Shown here: one piece after another, positions 43,259 to 51,567 of the stretch
Position numbering within the stretch: the stretch's first letter is position 1
Layout of the letters: every line of letters starts with the position of its first letter
DNA from: an uncultured Lachnospiraceae bacterium
GTDB taxonomy: Bacteria; Bacillota; Clostridia; Lachnospirales; Lachnospiraceae
DNA: 64,000 nucleotides
Direction: 5' to 3'
NCBI GenBank assembly: GCA_910587635.1
Contig: CAJUNB010000037.1
Span: forward strand, 24,570-88,569
The notes under the pieces: generated by a model
What the model was told of the DNA's origin: nothing
Seen by the model: the letters and a program-made list of their open reading frames with translations, nothing else
Databases searched by the model: none
Made by a program: the position numbers and the translations under genes

Positions 43259-46200
43259 CTACACAGCTGCTTTCATCTTCGGCTTTTCATCTCTCTTGAT
43301 AAATAACAGAACAGAGAGACATGCAAGACCTATTGCCAGGAACCACTTCGGATGAATCGGATCCCCCGTCTGTGGTGACAAATCTGTAGCCGCTGTTAGG
43401 TTCGCCGTATCCACATATATCGTATACGGTGAAAAATGAGTTGCTGTAAACGTAATGCAATCTACACCATCAATTGTATTATAACGAGCATTCAACTTAT
43501 CCAGACTTCCGTCTACAACACCAGCAGCCTTATTATTACCTCCATAGCTGACCTGCGCATCGGGAATCGGCAGCGTAATATTAACCTGCAGTCCCGAAGT
43601 ATCCGAAATTGGTATTGTTCCCGTCGAATCATACAACGAAATATCCATTGACGTATATACAATATTGTCCAGACTGCCAAACTCATTTAACAATGCATTT
43701 TGAACTTCCTGCTCTGCCACATCACTGGCTGAAACCTTGACGATAAAGCTGTCATCCGATCCTTCTACCGTAGCAGAAGCTACATCTGTGTTGGAAATTC
43801 CCGGTTTTGTAACAATGACAGTTGTATTGGTATTTGGCGTCGTATCTGTGACAGTAACATCACCACTTCCTGTTTCTCCCGATCCGCCAGAACCGTCTCC
43901 TCCTCCGGTTCCCGTACCTGTTCCGGAACCATCGCCGGTATTTACATCCACTACAGGTGCAGTGGTGCTATAAGTCGTACTGCTTCCGCTGGAACCTTCT
44001 TTATAGTTAGCAGTTACCGTAACCCTGTTATCCGGCATCGTAAATGTAGTAGTTGAATTGTTGGCATTGGCAAAAGCCACATTTTCCGACTCCGTCGTCC
44101 AGTAACTGAACGTCTGTCCATCTGGAGCAGGATTTGCCGTAATGGTAACAGTACGCCCTTTCTTATAGCGTCCACTTCCCATTCCGTTTACGACTGTAAC
44201 GGTGTGGATCTCATCATCATCGTCGTCGTCATCGTCATCATCGTCGTCATCATCCTTATTACCATTATTATTGTTATTACCATTATTATTGTTATTTCCG
44301 TTATTTCCATTATTACCGTTATTACCGTTGTTTCCACCATTGCTACCGCCTGGATTACTGGGATCCCAGTTATTTGGTGTATACTGAGCAATTACTGTCC
44401 TGTCATCATAGACTTGCTGATAGCTTCCTTCCCACCCGGTAAATGTATAGTTCTCCCTTGTAGGATTTTCCTCAGGAGGTGTTGCATCCTTACCATCTTC
44501 CACGTAATCAATCTTCAATACAACTCCATCATAATCTATGAACGTAACTTTGTGAGTCTCTCCTAAAATCTTCAGGCCCATCTCATGATAAGTTGCATAT
44601 CTGGCCGCAGCACTGTCTTTATAAGTCTCAATCGTAACCTGAGATGTATGTTCAAACGCATTTGTTGCAATATCCACTTCCCGTCCCGGTATCCTGACGG
44701 AACAGGGCTTTACATTGGCAAAAGCTTCATACCGAATGGAATTTACTGATTCAGGTAAAACCACATCCATCAATACATCACAGTCTTTAAAGCAGGCTTC
44801 CGGAATTGCTTCCAGTTTGTTGGCTCCGGTCAAATCCACTCTTGAAACAAAATCACAATCTTCAAAAGCCCCCGCCTTCACATAACCTACCTGACCGATC
44901 AATGGATCGTTTGCAGAATTGACTTCTGCAGTACCTACCAAATTCCCTCTTGCAGGCAGACATTCCTCAATAATATAGTTTCCATCTGTATTAACAGAAT
45001 AAACGATGCCATTCTCTCCGATGTATTTATCATTGCCCCCTACACCGGTCAGATTTGTACAGCCTCTGAAAGGTGCCGTACCAATATCCTGCATCCCTTC
45101 TCCAAGGAAAACGGACGTCAGATTCTCACAACTGTCAAATGCATAATCAGGAAGATATGTCACTGTATGCATAGTAACAGTCTGTATTTTATCGTTACCT
45201 CTTATCTCTTCCTGCGGATCAGCCTTATTTTCTTTCAGCCATCCACTGAAAAGTCCCTGTACTACTTCCTCTGTCCCGTCACCAGACGACATATATTTGT
45301 TTCGTGCTTTCTGCAGACAGTCATAGGAAGAAATGTTCAGTCCATTATCTACCGTCTTATTAAAATAATCCGCTGCATCGATCGACGTAATCCCTGCCGG
45401 AATATCGACGTTTAATGTAGCTTCTACAATAGCTCTGCCTGGTATCGTCAACTGCTTCCATGGCTTTCCGAGGTATTGGTCACTATTCTCATAGGCATCT
45501 AAAATACTGTATGGCTCCCTGTCAAAGTATCCTGTATTCCACGGACCATCCAGCGCCGCCAGCTCATCTCCCGTTATACCGGCATCAACAGCATCCTTAT
45601 ATGCCTGCCTGTTACTGTCATAATCTTCTGTGGCATATGTGGAATAAAATGCCTTCTCCACTGTATCTATGTAGTCTTCATTGACGTCATCAATTGCATC
45701 ATAATGAGGATAATCCACCAAGGTAGGTGCATGGGTTTCATTGTCCTGGATTACCACAAGATTCTGCGGACTCAAAGACTTGTAGCAAATTCGAAGTCCA
45801 TCTGATGTCACCTGGGTTTCAGGATTCATGGCATGTTCAAATGGAGCATATCCTTTTACCACATCTCCTGCGAAAAGCAACGGTTTACCGCCTGTCGTAA
45901 AGGCATTTGTCCCGATGGAAAAGCCGGCATAATCTCCTCCTGCCGGCGTATGGAACGTGACTTCCAATGCACCGGTTCTGATATTCGTTCCGCAATTGGC
46001 AAAAGCGTTTGCCCCGATAGATTTAATCGTATTGCCGATAACAACAGACTCCAGCAGTGGACAGCCTGAAAATACGCCGTCTTCTATTGTCGTGATTTTA
46101 CTGTCGTCTTCAAATACCAATGAAGTTATATATTGCTTGATACCGCCCTTTTCTGCATCCGTATCTTTATCAAAACTACCACTGGCAATGCCCGTAGTCA

Positions 46201-48226
46201 CAATATTACCCACTTTGTTGGGGACTACGATATCCACATTTTCCGGGTTGTCAGGATCCCTGAATGTACAGGACTGCAAAATGCCGTCCTCATCGATCGC
46301 CAGAAGATATTTTCCGTCACATACTTCATAGCAATCCTTTCCATTATCATCCTTATATACATACGGAATTCCACCATCCGGCTTTCCAACAGAATGAGTT
46401 TCCCACGTACTCTTTCTCGGTCCTGCTGTCTGACGCTGTGCATTGCGCATGGGACCTCTGACATACAAATCGGGATTTGCTACTTCATCAAAGATATGTT
46501 CCCCAAAAATTACATATCCACAGGAAAACTTTCCGTCATCCGGGAATTCCACATATCCTAAACTGTAACAATTTAAAAATGTCTTTTCCGGCAACTCCGC
46601 ATCCTGTGCTCTGCCCCAGGAAGCCGATGGTAATGTCACATTCTCCAGACTTCCTCTGCCTGCCAGAATGCAGTCTCCCAATGCGATCCCTTTATCAGGA
46701 GAACCTTCCGGGAAGCGGAACTCTCTCATGCTGTCACCACCGGAGCTAACAGCAAAAGCTGCTTTTCCAATCTTCGTTATATTGCTTGTAGCACTGCCCC
46801 AATCCACATTTGACAGAGCCGTACAATTATAAAAAGCATAATCTCCGATTTCACAGTCAGAGTGTCCACCAGCCTGAAATGTCAGGCTGTTCATCGTACT
46901 ACAGAACGCAAAAGCCCCTCCACCTATCTCATTGACAGAATCCGGTACTTCAAAGGAGGTCAGCTTTGGATTCGCCCGAAACGCTTCCGTACCAATTTTA
47001 AGCAATGTAGAAGTGCTGCCGTCTCCTTTTACAACAACTTCCGTCAGATTATTACAACGTCTAAAGGCACCATCACCGATGCCGATCAAACCTCTTGCCG
47101 TCAATCTCTGAATAAACGAATCCTCAAAAGCACTCTCCCCTATAAACTTAACGTTCGCGGGCAGAATCAGTTCATCTACATTGTGGATTCCCTTAAAAGC
47201 ATTATTTGCAATTGCACATATACTGGGCGTTCTTTCATTGCATGTAAATCCATTGGCATCCGTAACAATATCAGGGTTATGCGTAACACCTTCTATTGCC
47301 ATCGGAATATATGCATCTTTCGCGATATCGTCACCATTAGGATTCTTCTGACTTCTGTCAGTTACTCTCTGAAGTTTAAATCCGCTCAGAGATTGCGTCG
47401 TCGGACTGTAAGATGACATCGCAAGATCACAGTACAGCTCCGTAGCTTTTCCCTGTCTCTGAAGGGCCGTCAAGTCAAAATCACGTTCAGGAGCTGTCCC
47501 TGCCGTCGCCGGATCTTTGTCAAAATTTGCCTTCCATGTATTATATTCCGTTTCGTAAGCAGTCCACTCTTCCGGATAATACTTCTTAAGTATTTCATAG
47601 GAAGAAACCCTTCCCACGCCTTGTCCTGACACTGCATTATGCAACGGCAGGCTAGGACAACCGCTTGTATCGGGACTGGTGACGTGCAGTATATTGTTAT
47701 TATTATTTGTATCAAACAACTCACCCATAACCTTCTCATAGATCGAAGGCTCAATCACTTCATAATCTAAGTAGAGAAAGTCGGACATATCCACTTGAGG
47801 AACAGAATAAGTAGGATTATACTCCTTTACTATCGCCAGAGCCTCCCCGCCAGTTACAGACGGTGTATTCTTATCCGTATCCGTATAATATTTAAACTGC
47901 CACTGATAAATGTACTGTCCACCGCTTTCAACAACAGAAAAAGCTTCTTTTGTTGTCACTCCGGTTCCAGTCAGATTCAATGTACTGGAGTTCGTATCTG
48001 TAGGAGGCAGAGGTTTGGTATCATCTGGATATGTATAAGCGTCCACCGTCCTTGTAGGATCATCTGGCGGTCTGTTGGCAGCCCGTGCACCCCCTACAGG
48101 TGCCGCTGTATTCTCCGGTACAGGAATCGCCGCTACGATAATAGACGTAATCAGCAGAATAATCGCCGATGTACGCCGTACCCGTCTCCGTAATTTCCTG
48201 TTTTTTACTTTTTCTGTCTTTGCCAT
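43259..48226 (-). CDS. Giant sortase-anchored BspA-type repeat surface protein
   Basis: A 1655-residue cell-wall protein. In order: basic N-terminus and signal segment (TSAIILLITSIIVAAIPV), a unique region to about 310, BspA-type leucine-rich repeats (about 320-480, 690-790 and 1030-1190, for example IGTEAFRANPKLTSFEVPDS), a Listeria-Bacteroides repeat (about 1225-1275), an Asn/Gly then poly-Asp tract (about 1290-1340), a divergent InlB B-repeat, a Gly/Thr-rich linker, a domain of about 180 residues, the sorting signal SPQTGD (about 1617), a membrane segment and a basic tail. AAAGGAG lies 10 nt before the ATG. Such proteins bind host or bacterial ligands; the partner is unknown. The adjacent class B sortase is the likely anchoring enzyme. 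Confidence 0.92.
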   Translation of the reverse strand: MAKTEKVKNRKLRRRVRRTSAIILLITSIIVAAIPVPENTAAPVGGARAANRPPDDPTRTVDAYTYPDDTKPLPPTDTNSSTLNLTGTGVTTKEAFSVVESGGQYIYQWQFKYYTDTDKNTPSVTGGEALAIVKEYNPTYSVPQVDMSDFLYLDYEVIEPSIYEKVMGELFDTNNNNNILHVTSPDTSGCPSLPLHNAVSGQGVGRVSSYEILKKYYPEEWTAYETEYNTWKANFDKDPATAGTAPERDFDLTALQRQGKATELYCDLAMSSYSPTTQSLSGFKLQRVTDRSQKNPNGDDIAKDAYIPMAIEGVTHNPDIVTDANGFTCNERTPSICAIANNAFKGIHNVDELILPANVKFIGESAFEDSFIQRLTARGLIGIGDGAFRRCNNLTEVVVKGDGSTSTLLKIGTEAFRANPKLTSFEVPDSVNEIGGGAFAFCSTMNSLTFQAGGHSDCEIGDYAFYNCTALSNVDWGSATSNITKIGKAAFAVSSGGDSMREFRFPEGSPDKGIALGDCILAGRGSLENVTLPSASWGRAQDAELPEKTFLNCYSLGYVEFPDDGKFSCGYVIFGEHIFDEVANPDLYVRGPMRNAQRQTAGPRKSTWETHSVGKPDGGIPYVYKDDNGKDCYEVCDGKYLLAIDEDGILQSCTFRDPDNPENVDIVVPNKVGNIVTTGIASGSFDKDTDAEKGGIKQYITSLVFEDDSKITTIEDGVFSGCPLLESVVIGNTIKSIGANAFANCGTNIRTGALEVTFHTPAGGDYAGFSIGTNAFTTGGKPLLFAGDVVKGYAPFEHAMNPETQVTSDGLRICYKSLSPQNLVVIQDNETHAPTLVDYPHYDAIDDVNEDYIDTVEKAFYSTYATEDYDSNRQAYKDAVDAGITGDELAALDGPWNTGYFDREPYSILDAYENSDQYLGKPWKQLTIPGRAIVEATLNVDIPAGITSIDAADYFNKTVDNGLNISSYDCLQKARNKYMSSGDGTEEVVQGLFSGWLKENKADPQEEIRGNDKIQTVTMHTVTYLPDYAFDSCENLTSVFLGEGMQDIGTAPFRGCTNLTGVGGNDKYIGENGIVYSVNTDGNYIIEECLPARGNLVGTAEVNSANDPLIGQVGYVKAGAFEDCDFVSRVDLTGANKLEAIPEACFKDCDVLMDVVLPESVNSIRYEAFANVKPCSVRIPGREVDIATNAFEHTSQVTIETYKDSAAARYATYHEMGLKILGETHKVTFIDYDGVVLKIDYVEDGKDATPPEENPTRENYTFTGWEGSYQQVYDDRTVIAQYTPNNWDPSNPGGSNGGNNGNNGNNGNNGNNNNNGNNNNNGNKDDDDDDDDDDDDDDEIHTVTVVNGMGSGRYKKGRTVTITANPAPDGQTFSYWTTESENVAFANANNSTTTFTMPDNRVTVTANYKEGSSGSSTTYSTTAPVVDVNTGDGSGTGTGTGGGDGSGGSGETGSGDVTVTDTTPNTNTTVIVTKPGISNTDVASATVEGSDDSFIVKVSASDVAEQEVQNALLNEFGSLDNIVYTSMDISLYDSTGTIPISDTSGLQVNITLPIPDAQVSYGGNNKAAGVVDGSLDKLNARYNTIDGVDCITFTATHFSPYTIYVDTANLTAATDLSPQTGDPIHPKWFLAIGLACLSVLLFIKRDEKPKMKAAV
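44202..44345 (-). repeat. Trinucleotide-type low-complexity tract coding for poly-Asp and Asn/Gly
   Basis: Runs of GAT/GAC codons (14 Asp in a row) are followed, upstream in the gene, by blocks of AAT and GGT/GGA/GGC codons (NNG and NNNNNG units). The DNA is made of near-identical triplets, so in-frame length change by slippage is likely. Confidence 0.85.
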
Positions 48227-48253
48227 TTTATTTACTCTCCTTTGAAACATGCT

Positions 48254-49138
48254 CTAGCCAACACGCTTCGCTACTACTACGAACCGGCCATTCTCTTCTG
48301 CACTGTCACAGGTAGACAATGTCAGAAGCTGATCTCCATAAGAAGCCTCTACCCCTGTGTCATAGAGAGACATCTCTTTCATTGCAGCCATATTGGATGC
48401 AAACTCTTCCGCAGAATTTGCTTCTATGAACTGATAATATTTAAATGTAATTTCTGTATCCTGCTTCAACGTATCCCGGAATACATACATGACTTGCCAT
48501 TTGCCTTTTTCATACAGTGTATCAAACTGTATGATTTCATGCGATTTCATATATTCCTTTGATACATATTTATCCAAATCTCCAAACATATTCCCCGATT
48601 TCATATGATGTCCGTATAAAATCAAGTTCGTACTGGGCTTCAGTACATCACAGGCCGGATCCATAAAAATAGAACCGTTCCTGTCATATTCCTGGTTGAA
48701 ATTGTGATTCAGATAATACGTGTCATCTGGTGACTGCATAACAGGGTAATCTATAACTGTATCGTCAATTTTTAGCCATCCGATTAGACTTTTGTTTTTA
48801 TTATACAAATTTATATATTCTTCCAGAATATCTGGTGTCTCTTTTTCTCCTGTTTTATGAATACGAAACGGAACAATTGGTTCTTTGTCCTTTAACTCTG
48901 CCAATTCGGCAAACTGGCTGTCTGATTTGTCTGCCAGATAATAATATCCGACAAAATATCCCAAGCTGCCTACAGCAAGAATTGTACACAGGACAGTGAT
49001 CAGCCTTCTTCTCCGTGCTCTTCGTTTCAACTGGAGAAGAATAGCCTTCTGCATTTTCTCATCGTAATCTTCCAGATGATATTTTGCAGCCAGCTTCTTC
49101 AAACTCTCCTTCGCCAATCTGCGCATCTCCTCCTGCAC
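48254..49138 (-). CDS. Class B sortase
   Basis: A membrane-bound transpeptidase of up to 294 residues that attaches sorted proteins to peptidoglycan. A charged 45-residue N-terminus precedes the anchor (TVLCTILAVGSLGYFVGYYY, residues about 49-68); the catalytic domain has His in LYGHHMKSGNMFGDL (near 175), Cys in LLTLSTCDS (near 278) and Arg in NGRFVVVAKR. The layout and TLSTC motif place it in class B. The start is uncertain: GTG at 49138, an ATG at 49126 too close to the AGGAGG, or a TTG at 49117 with better spacing. It ends 27 nt before its probable substrate gene. Confidence 0.93.
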   Translation of the reverse strand: MQEEMRRLAKESLKKLAAKYHLEDYDEKMQKAILLQLKRRARRRRLITVLCTILAVGSLGYFVGYYYLADKSDSQFAELAELKDKEPIVPFRIHKTGEKETPDILEEYINLYNKNKSLIGWLKIDDTVIDYPVMQSPDDTYYLNHNFNQEYDRNGSIFMDPACDVLKPSTNLILYGHHMKSGNMFGDLDKYVSKEYMKSHEIIQFDTLYEKGKWQVMYVFRDTLKQDTEITFKYYQFIEANSAEEFASNMAAMKEMSLYDTGVEASYGDQLLTLSTCDSAEENGRFVVVAKRVG

Positions 49139-49168
49139 ATAACTACCCTATATTCTATCATTCCATAC

Positions 49169-49204
49169 ATTATATATTTTACAATATCTTGAAATAATTT
49201 CAAG
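49169..49204 (-). promoter_or_regulatory. TATAAT box and CTTGAAA palindrome upstream of the sortase operon
   Basis: TATAAT on the minus strand (49169-49174) has a weak -35 (TTATTT, 49192-49197) that lies inside the perfect inverted repeat CTTGAAA-TAA-TTTCAAG (49188-49204). A weak -35 beneath a palindrome suggests activation or repression by a bound protein. The rest of the 299-bp gap (49139-49437) is AT-rich and holds nothing else I can name apart from the promoter of the next gene. Confidence 0.5.
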
Positions 49205-49381
49205 TCTTTTGCCAACATATTGTTATAAATATATCAAAAATTTTTGAGTTTATCACTTTTACAGAGAAATTTTATCATACCCCTTTTGAAATTACAACGA
49301 ATAACCCTCATATCAGCATTGTATATTTTTCCAGATATCCACTTTTTCTATCTATCTTTAAAAATTTTTAAAATTGAGGAA

Positions 49382-49409
49382 ACACAAACAAGCCATCATT
49401 CATAGTATA
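49382..49409 (+). promoter_or_regulatory. Sigma-K/E-like promoter for the Gly/Cys-rich gene
   Basis: CATAGTATA at 49401-49409 fits the mother-cell -10 pattern CATAnnnTA, with AC at 49382-49383, 17 nt upstream, matching the minimal sigma-K -35. No good sigma-A promoter is seen in the same stretch. Confidence 0.4.
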
Positions 49410-49437
49410 AACCATAAATAAATTTTTGGAGGCTTAT

Positions 49438-49680
49438 ATGAGCGACTTAACAGCTACTTCTTGTGGATGCAGCAATCCTCCTTCCAATGACTGCGGATGC
49501 GGCGGAAGCATTCTCTGGATTCTCATCTTATGCTGTCTGTGTGGAAACGGCGGCTTCGGCGGCGGTTTCGGCGGTGGATGTGGATGCGGCGGCTTCAATA
49601 TCTGTGGCGGAAATAACGATGGATGCGGATGCGGCGGAAATATTCTCTGGATCCTTATTCTTCTGTGCTGCTGCAATTAA
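49438..49680 (+). CDS. Small Gly/Cys-rich protein with two ILWILIL segments
   Basis: An 80-residue protein built from an internal duplication: GCGCGGSILWILILCCLC near residue 23 and GCGCGGNILWILILLCCC at the C-terminus, separated by a GGFGGGFGGGCGCGG spacer. It has 17 or so cysteines and about a third glycine. Annotators sometimes name similar Clostridial proteins after insect chorion high-cysteine proteins, which says nothing about function. The composition suits a cross-linked coat or surface layer, and the hydrophobic segments could insert in membrane. GGAGG lies 6 nt before the ATG. The promoter looks sporulation-specific. Terminator at 49886-49912. Confidence 0.8.
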   Translation: MSDLTATSCGCSNPPSNDCGCGGSILWILILCCLCGNGGFGGGFGGGCGCGGFNICGGNNDGCGCGGNILWILILLCCCN

Positions 49681-49697
49681 TCTTCCTGTTTCTCCCA

Positions 49698-49739
49698 GGA
49701 AGCCATAGGGCTTCCCACACAAATACCGCTATCCAGCGG
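49698..49739 (+). terminator. Two short hairpins after the Gly/Cys-rich gene
   Basis: GGAAGCC-ATAG-GGCTTCC (49698-49715) begins 17 nt after the stop and is followed by CCGCT-ATCC-AGCGG (49726-49739). Neither has a T-run, so they may protect the message end rather than terminate it. Confidence 0.5.
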
Positions 49740-49745
49740 TAAAAA

Positions 49746-49880
49746 GAATCGTGCAAGCGCGATTCACCACGCGCGAGCAGACTGAGACGTAAAGTTAGTC
49801 CTTTCGGACAACAGCAATAATTACCTCTCCGCAGGCTGCGCATTTATACTTTTTATCGTAAAAGAATTTCCTATACGATA
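49746..49880. repeat. Compound palindromic repeat, copy C
   Basis: Begins with GAATCGTGC/GCGCGATTC (49746-49765), continues through CACGCGCGAGCAGAC, then CTCTCCGCAGGCTGCGCAT (49825-49843), and ends with a palindrome TATCGTA/TACGATA (49854-49880) extended by CTTTTT/AAAAAG and enclosing GAATTTCC. The order of parts matches copy A, but the closing stem has a different sequence with compensating changes on both arms. Confidence 0.7.
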
Positions 49881-49885
49881 AAAAA

Positions 49886-49912
49886 AGGGGCAGCTATCTG
49901 CTGCCTCTTTTT
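49886..49912 (+). terminator. Rho-independent terminator
   Basis: A 9-bp stem AGGGGCAGC/GCTGCCTCT with a TATCT loop followed by TTTTT. It ends transcription from the Gly/Cys-rich gene, 206 nt beyond its stop. Confidence 0.88.
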
Positions 49913-49971
49913 CTGCATATCTCTTCCCTGTGTTGCATAAATCTTAATAATGAAGATGGGGAGATATTCGT

Positions 49972-50463
49972 ATGGATGAAAAAGAGCAGGACAACGTAAC
50001 GGCTTTTGACATGCTGTTTACTACAAATCAGATACAGATTATGAAAATGCTCCTGCCCTATTTCGACTCTTCCATGCAGAAATACATTGCCGTCTTAATC
50101 AAATACCAGGAACTGCAATATACAATTTCCTGTTTTAAGAACCATTCTTATCCAGTGCGGGAATGCAATGACGATGAAAAATCCAATTTCAAAAAAATAC
50201 TGCCTTCCCTCCTTCTCTACTGTAATGACTCCCAGAAAAAGATGATTCAGCAGTTTGAACAAATGTTTTCCTTTATGGAAACTTATAAAGAAATAACAGA
50301 GATGATGGAGTTGATGAAAGAGATGCAAGGTCCTTCTGCATCCGATGAAAACACAGAAGAAGGAGGCATGCAGATGCCTGATATGGATATGCTCTTATCC
50401 ATGTTGAGTCCTGAACAGCAAGCGATAGTAGAACTGTTAAAAGGAGGCCAAGACCATGAATGA
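49972..50463 (+). CDS. Met/Glu-rich helical protein of unknown function
   Basis: A 163-residue cytosolic protein, predicted to be almost wholly helical, with no signal or membrane segment. Residues 20-60 contain MKMLLPYFDSSMQKYIAVLI, a pattern of hydrophobic heptads; the C-terminus is rich in Met and Glu (MEMMELMKEM-like and MPDMDMLLSMLSPEQQ). I do not recognise the family. GGGGAG precedes the ATG by 8 nt. It overlaps the next gene by 8 nt, so the two products are probably made together and may form a complex. Confidence 0.72.
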   Translation: MDEKEQDNVTAFDMLFTTNQIQIMKMLLPYFDSSMQKYIAVLIKYQELQYTISCFKNHSYPVRECNDDEKSNFKKILPSLLLYCNDSQKKMIQQFEQMFSFMETYKEITEMMELMKEMQGPSASDENTEEGGMQMPDMDMLLSMLSPEQQAIVELLKGGQDHE

Positions 50464-50737
50464 AATGCCCAAATGGATGAACGATCCCGAGCTTGCAGGC
50501 ATTGATAAAGCCAAGCTTGATTTTATACAGATGATGGTATTTGAAGGAAAAAATCTCTCTCCAAAAGAAATGCTCCCCTTTCTCATGGGTATAGCCAGGA
50601 GGGGAAAAGAAAAATCTGTCTCTTTCTCTCAGGAAGAAATGGACTTGATCATTGCTGTCATAAAGAAAAACAGTACCCCTGAAGAAATACAACGTATGGA
50701 TAAGATCATGAAGTTGATGAAAAATAAAAAGCAGTGA
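50456..50737 (+). CDS. Small helical protein paired with the preceding gene
   Basis: A 93-residue protein beginning MNEMPKWMNDPELAGIDKAK, basic at the C-terminus (IMKLMKNKKQ), predicted all-helical, no signal. It has phrases that echo its neighbour (PKEMLPFLMGIA, and an LSPKE segment like the neighbour's LSPEQ), so the two may be distantly related halves of one fold. The start overlaps the preceding stop, with AAAGGAGG just upstream inside that gene. Function unknown. A terminator follows 55 nt after the stop. Confidence 0.7.
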   Translation: MNEMPKWMNDPELAGIDKAKLDFIQMMVFEGKNLSPKEMLPFLMGIARRGKEKSVSFSQEEMDLIIAVIKKNSTPEEIQRMDKIMKLMKNKKQ

Positions 50738-50792
50738 GACTACTCGTTTAAAATATAGCACTCACCTGAGAACAGCTGTAAAAACTTTTGAT

Positions 50793-50826
50793 AAAACGGG
50801 AAATTGCAGAGCAATTTCCCGTTTTT
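50793..50826. terminator. Palindrome/terminator of the GGGAAATTGC family
   Basis: A perfect 15-bp stem (50793-50807 with 50811-50825) around AGA, followed by T on the plus strand and TTTT on the minus strand. It separates two convergent units and shares the core GGAAATTGC/GCAATTTCC with the repeats at 34844 and 57050. Confidence 0.88.
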
Positions 50827-50879
50827 CCATACACTGCCCCTGCCTTTTTGATTACCAAAGACAGGCTGTCTGTCAATAC

Positions 50880-51542
50880 CTACTGGCCATTTTTATGTCT
50901 TGGATTATTTTTCACTGTCTCCGCACTCTCCGTAATTGCCCGGAGCATAGCAGAAACATAATCATAGGATAGCTGATCCGTAGCACAGAGAAGACGTCCT
51001 TTTTCCGTAGAAGCGTATCTGGGCCGCAAATGATTCAAAGTCAGCGCCACCACATCCTTCCTGCACTGTCTGCATTTACATAACCCCAGTGTATCAATAC
51101 ACTTATCCAGCTCCTTACCTACGAACCCTTCCATCACATTTTCATACTCCATATGTCTTTTGGCAGCCAGAATATTCCGAATTCGATTGGCAGCCACCTT
51201 TTTTTCATAGGGAGATAAAATAATATCTTCTGCATCATTCTCCATAGCGGCCGCCTGCTTTTCTTTATATTCAACCGGTATAATAATTACCACCGGTATC
51301 CCATCCAGATAAGACGTCTGTTTCACCTGCTTTAACAGTTCTATCCCATCCATATCCGGAAGATTCAGTGCTACAATCATAATATCCGTATCATATGGAT
51401 TCTTTTCCAGGTATTCCATAGCCTTTTTACCATTTTCTGCCGTTACAATCTCATAATGTCCCTCTTCCAAAAATTCCTGCTCATTATAGATAGCATTTCT
51501 GTCATTTTCCACCAGTAAAATAACTTCTTTTCCGTCTCGCAT
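50880..51542 (-). CDS. Pseudo-receiver domain fused to a ComFB domain
   Basis: A 220-residue cytosolic protein. Residues about 5-120 have the response-regulator receiver fold (ILLVENDRNAIYNEQEFLEE, then LNLPDMDGIELL), but the phosphorylated Asp is Ala58 (IVALNLPDMDG), the acidic pair is E-N, and the conserved Lys position is Ser (ILSPYEKK). Residues about 130-205 form a ComFB domain with CKCRQCRKD and VVALTLNHLRPRYASTEKG. ComFB, named from late competence in B. subtilis, has been linked in recent work to cyclic dinucleotide binding. GAGGA precedes the ATG. It lies 25 nt downstream of leuS and is likely cotranscribed. Confidence 0.87.
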   Translation of the reverse strand: MRDGKEVILLVENDRNAIYNEQEFLEEGHYEIVTAENGKKAMEYLEKNPYDTDIMIVALNLPDMDGIELLKQVKQTSYLDGIPVVIIIPVEYKEKQAAAMENDAEDIILSPYEKKVAANRIRNILAAKRHMEYENVMEGFVGKELDKCIDTLGLCKCRQCRKDVVALTLNHLRPRYASTEKGRLLCATDQLSYDYVSAMLRAITESAETVKNNPRHKNGQ

Positions 51543-51567
51543 TCTTTCTTCCTCATATACCCTGCAT

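Noticed and set aside
43436..44570. Plus-strand frames over the Asp/Asn tract
   Set aside because: Low-complexity Ile/Ser/Leu runs produced by the repeat DNA, not real proteins.
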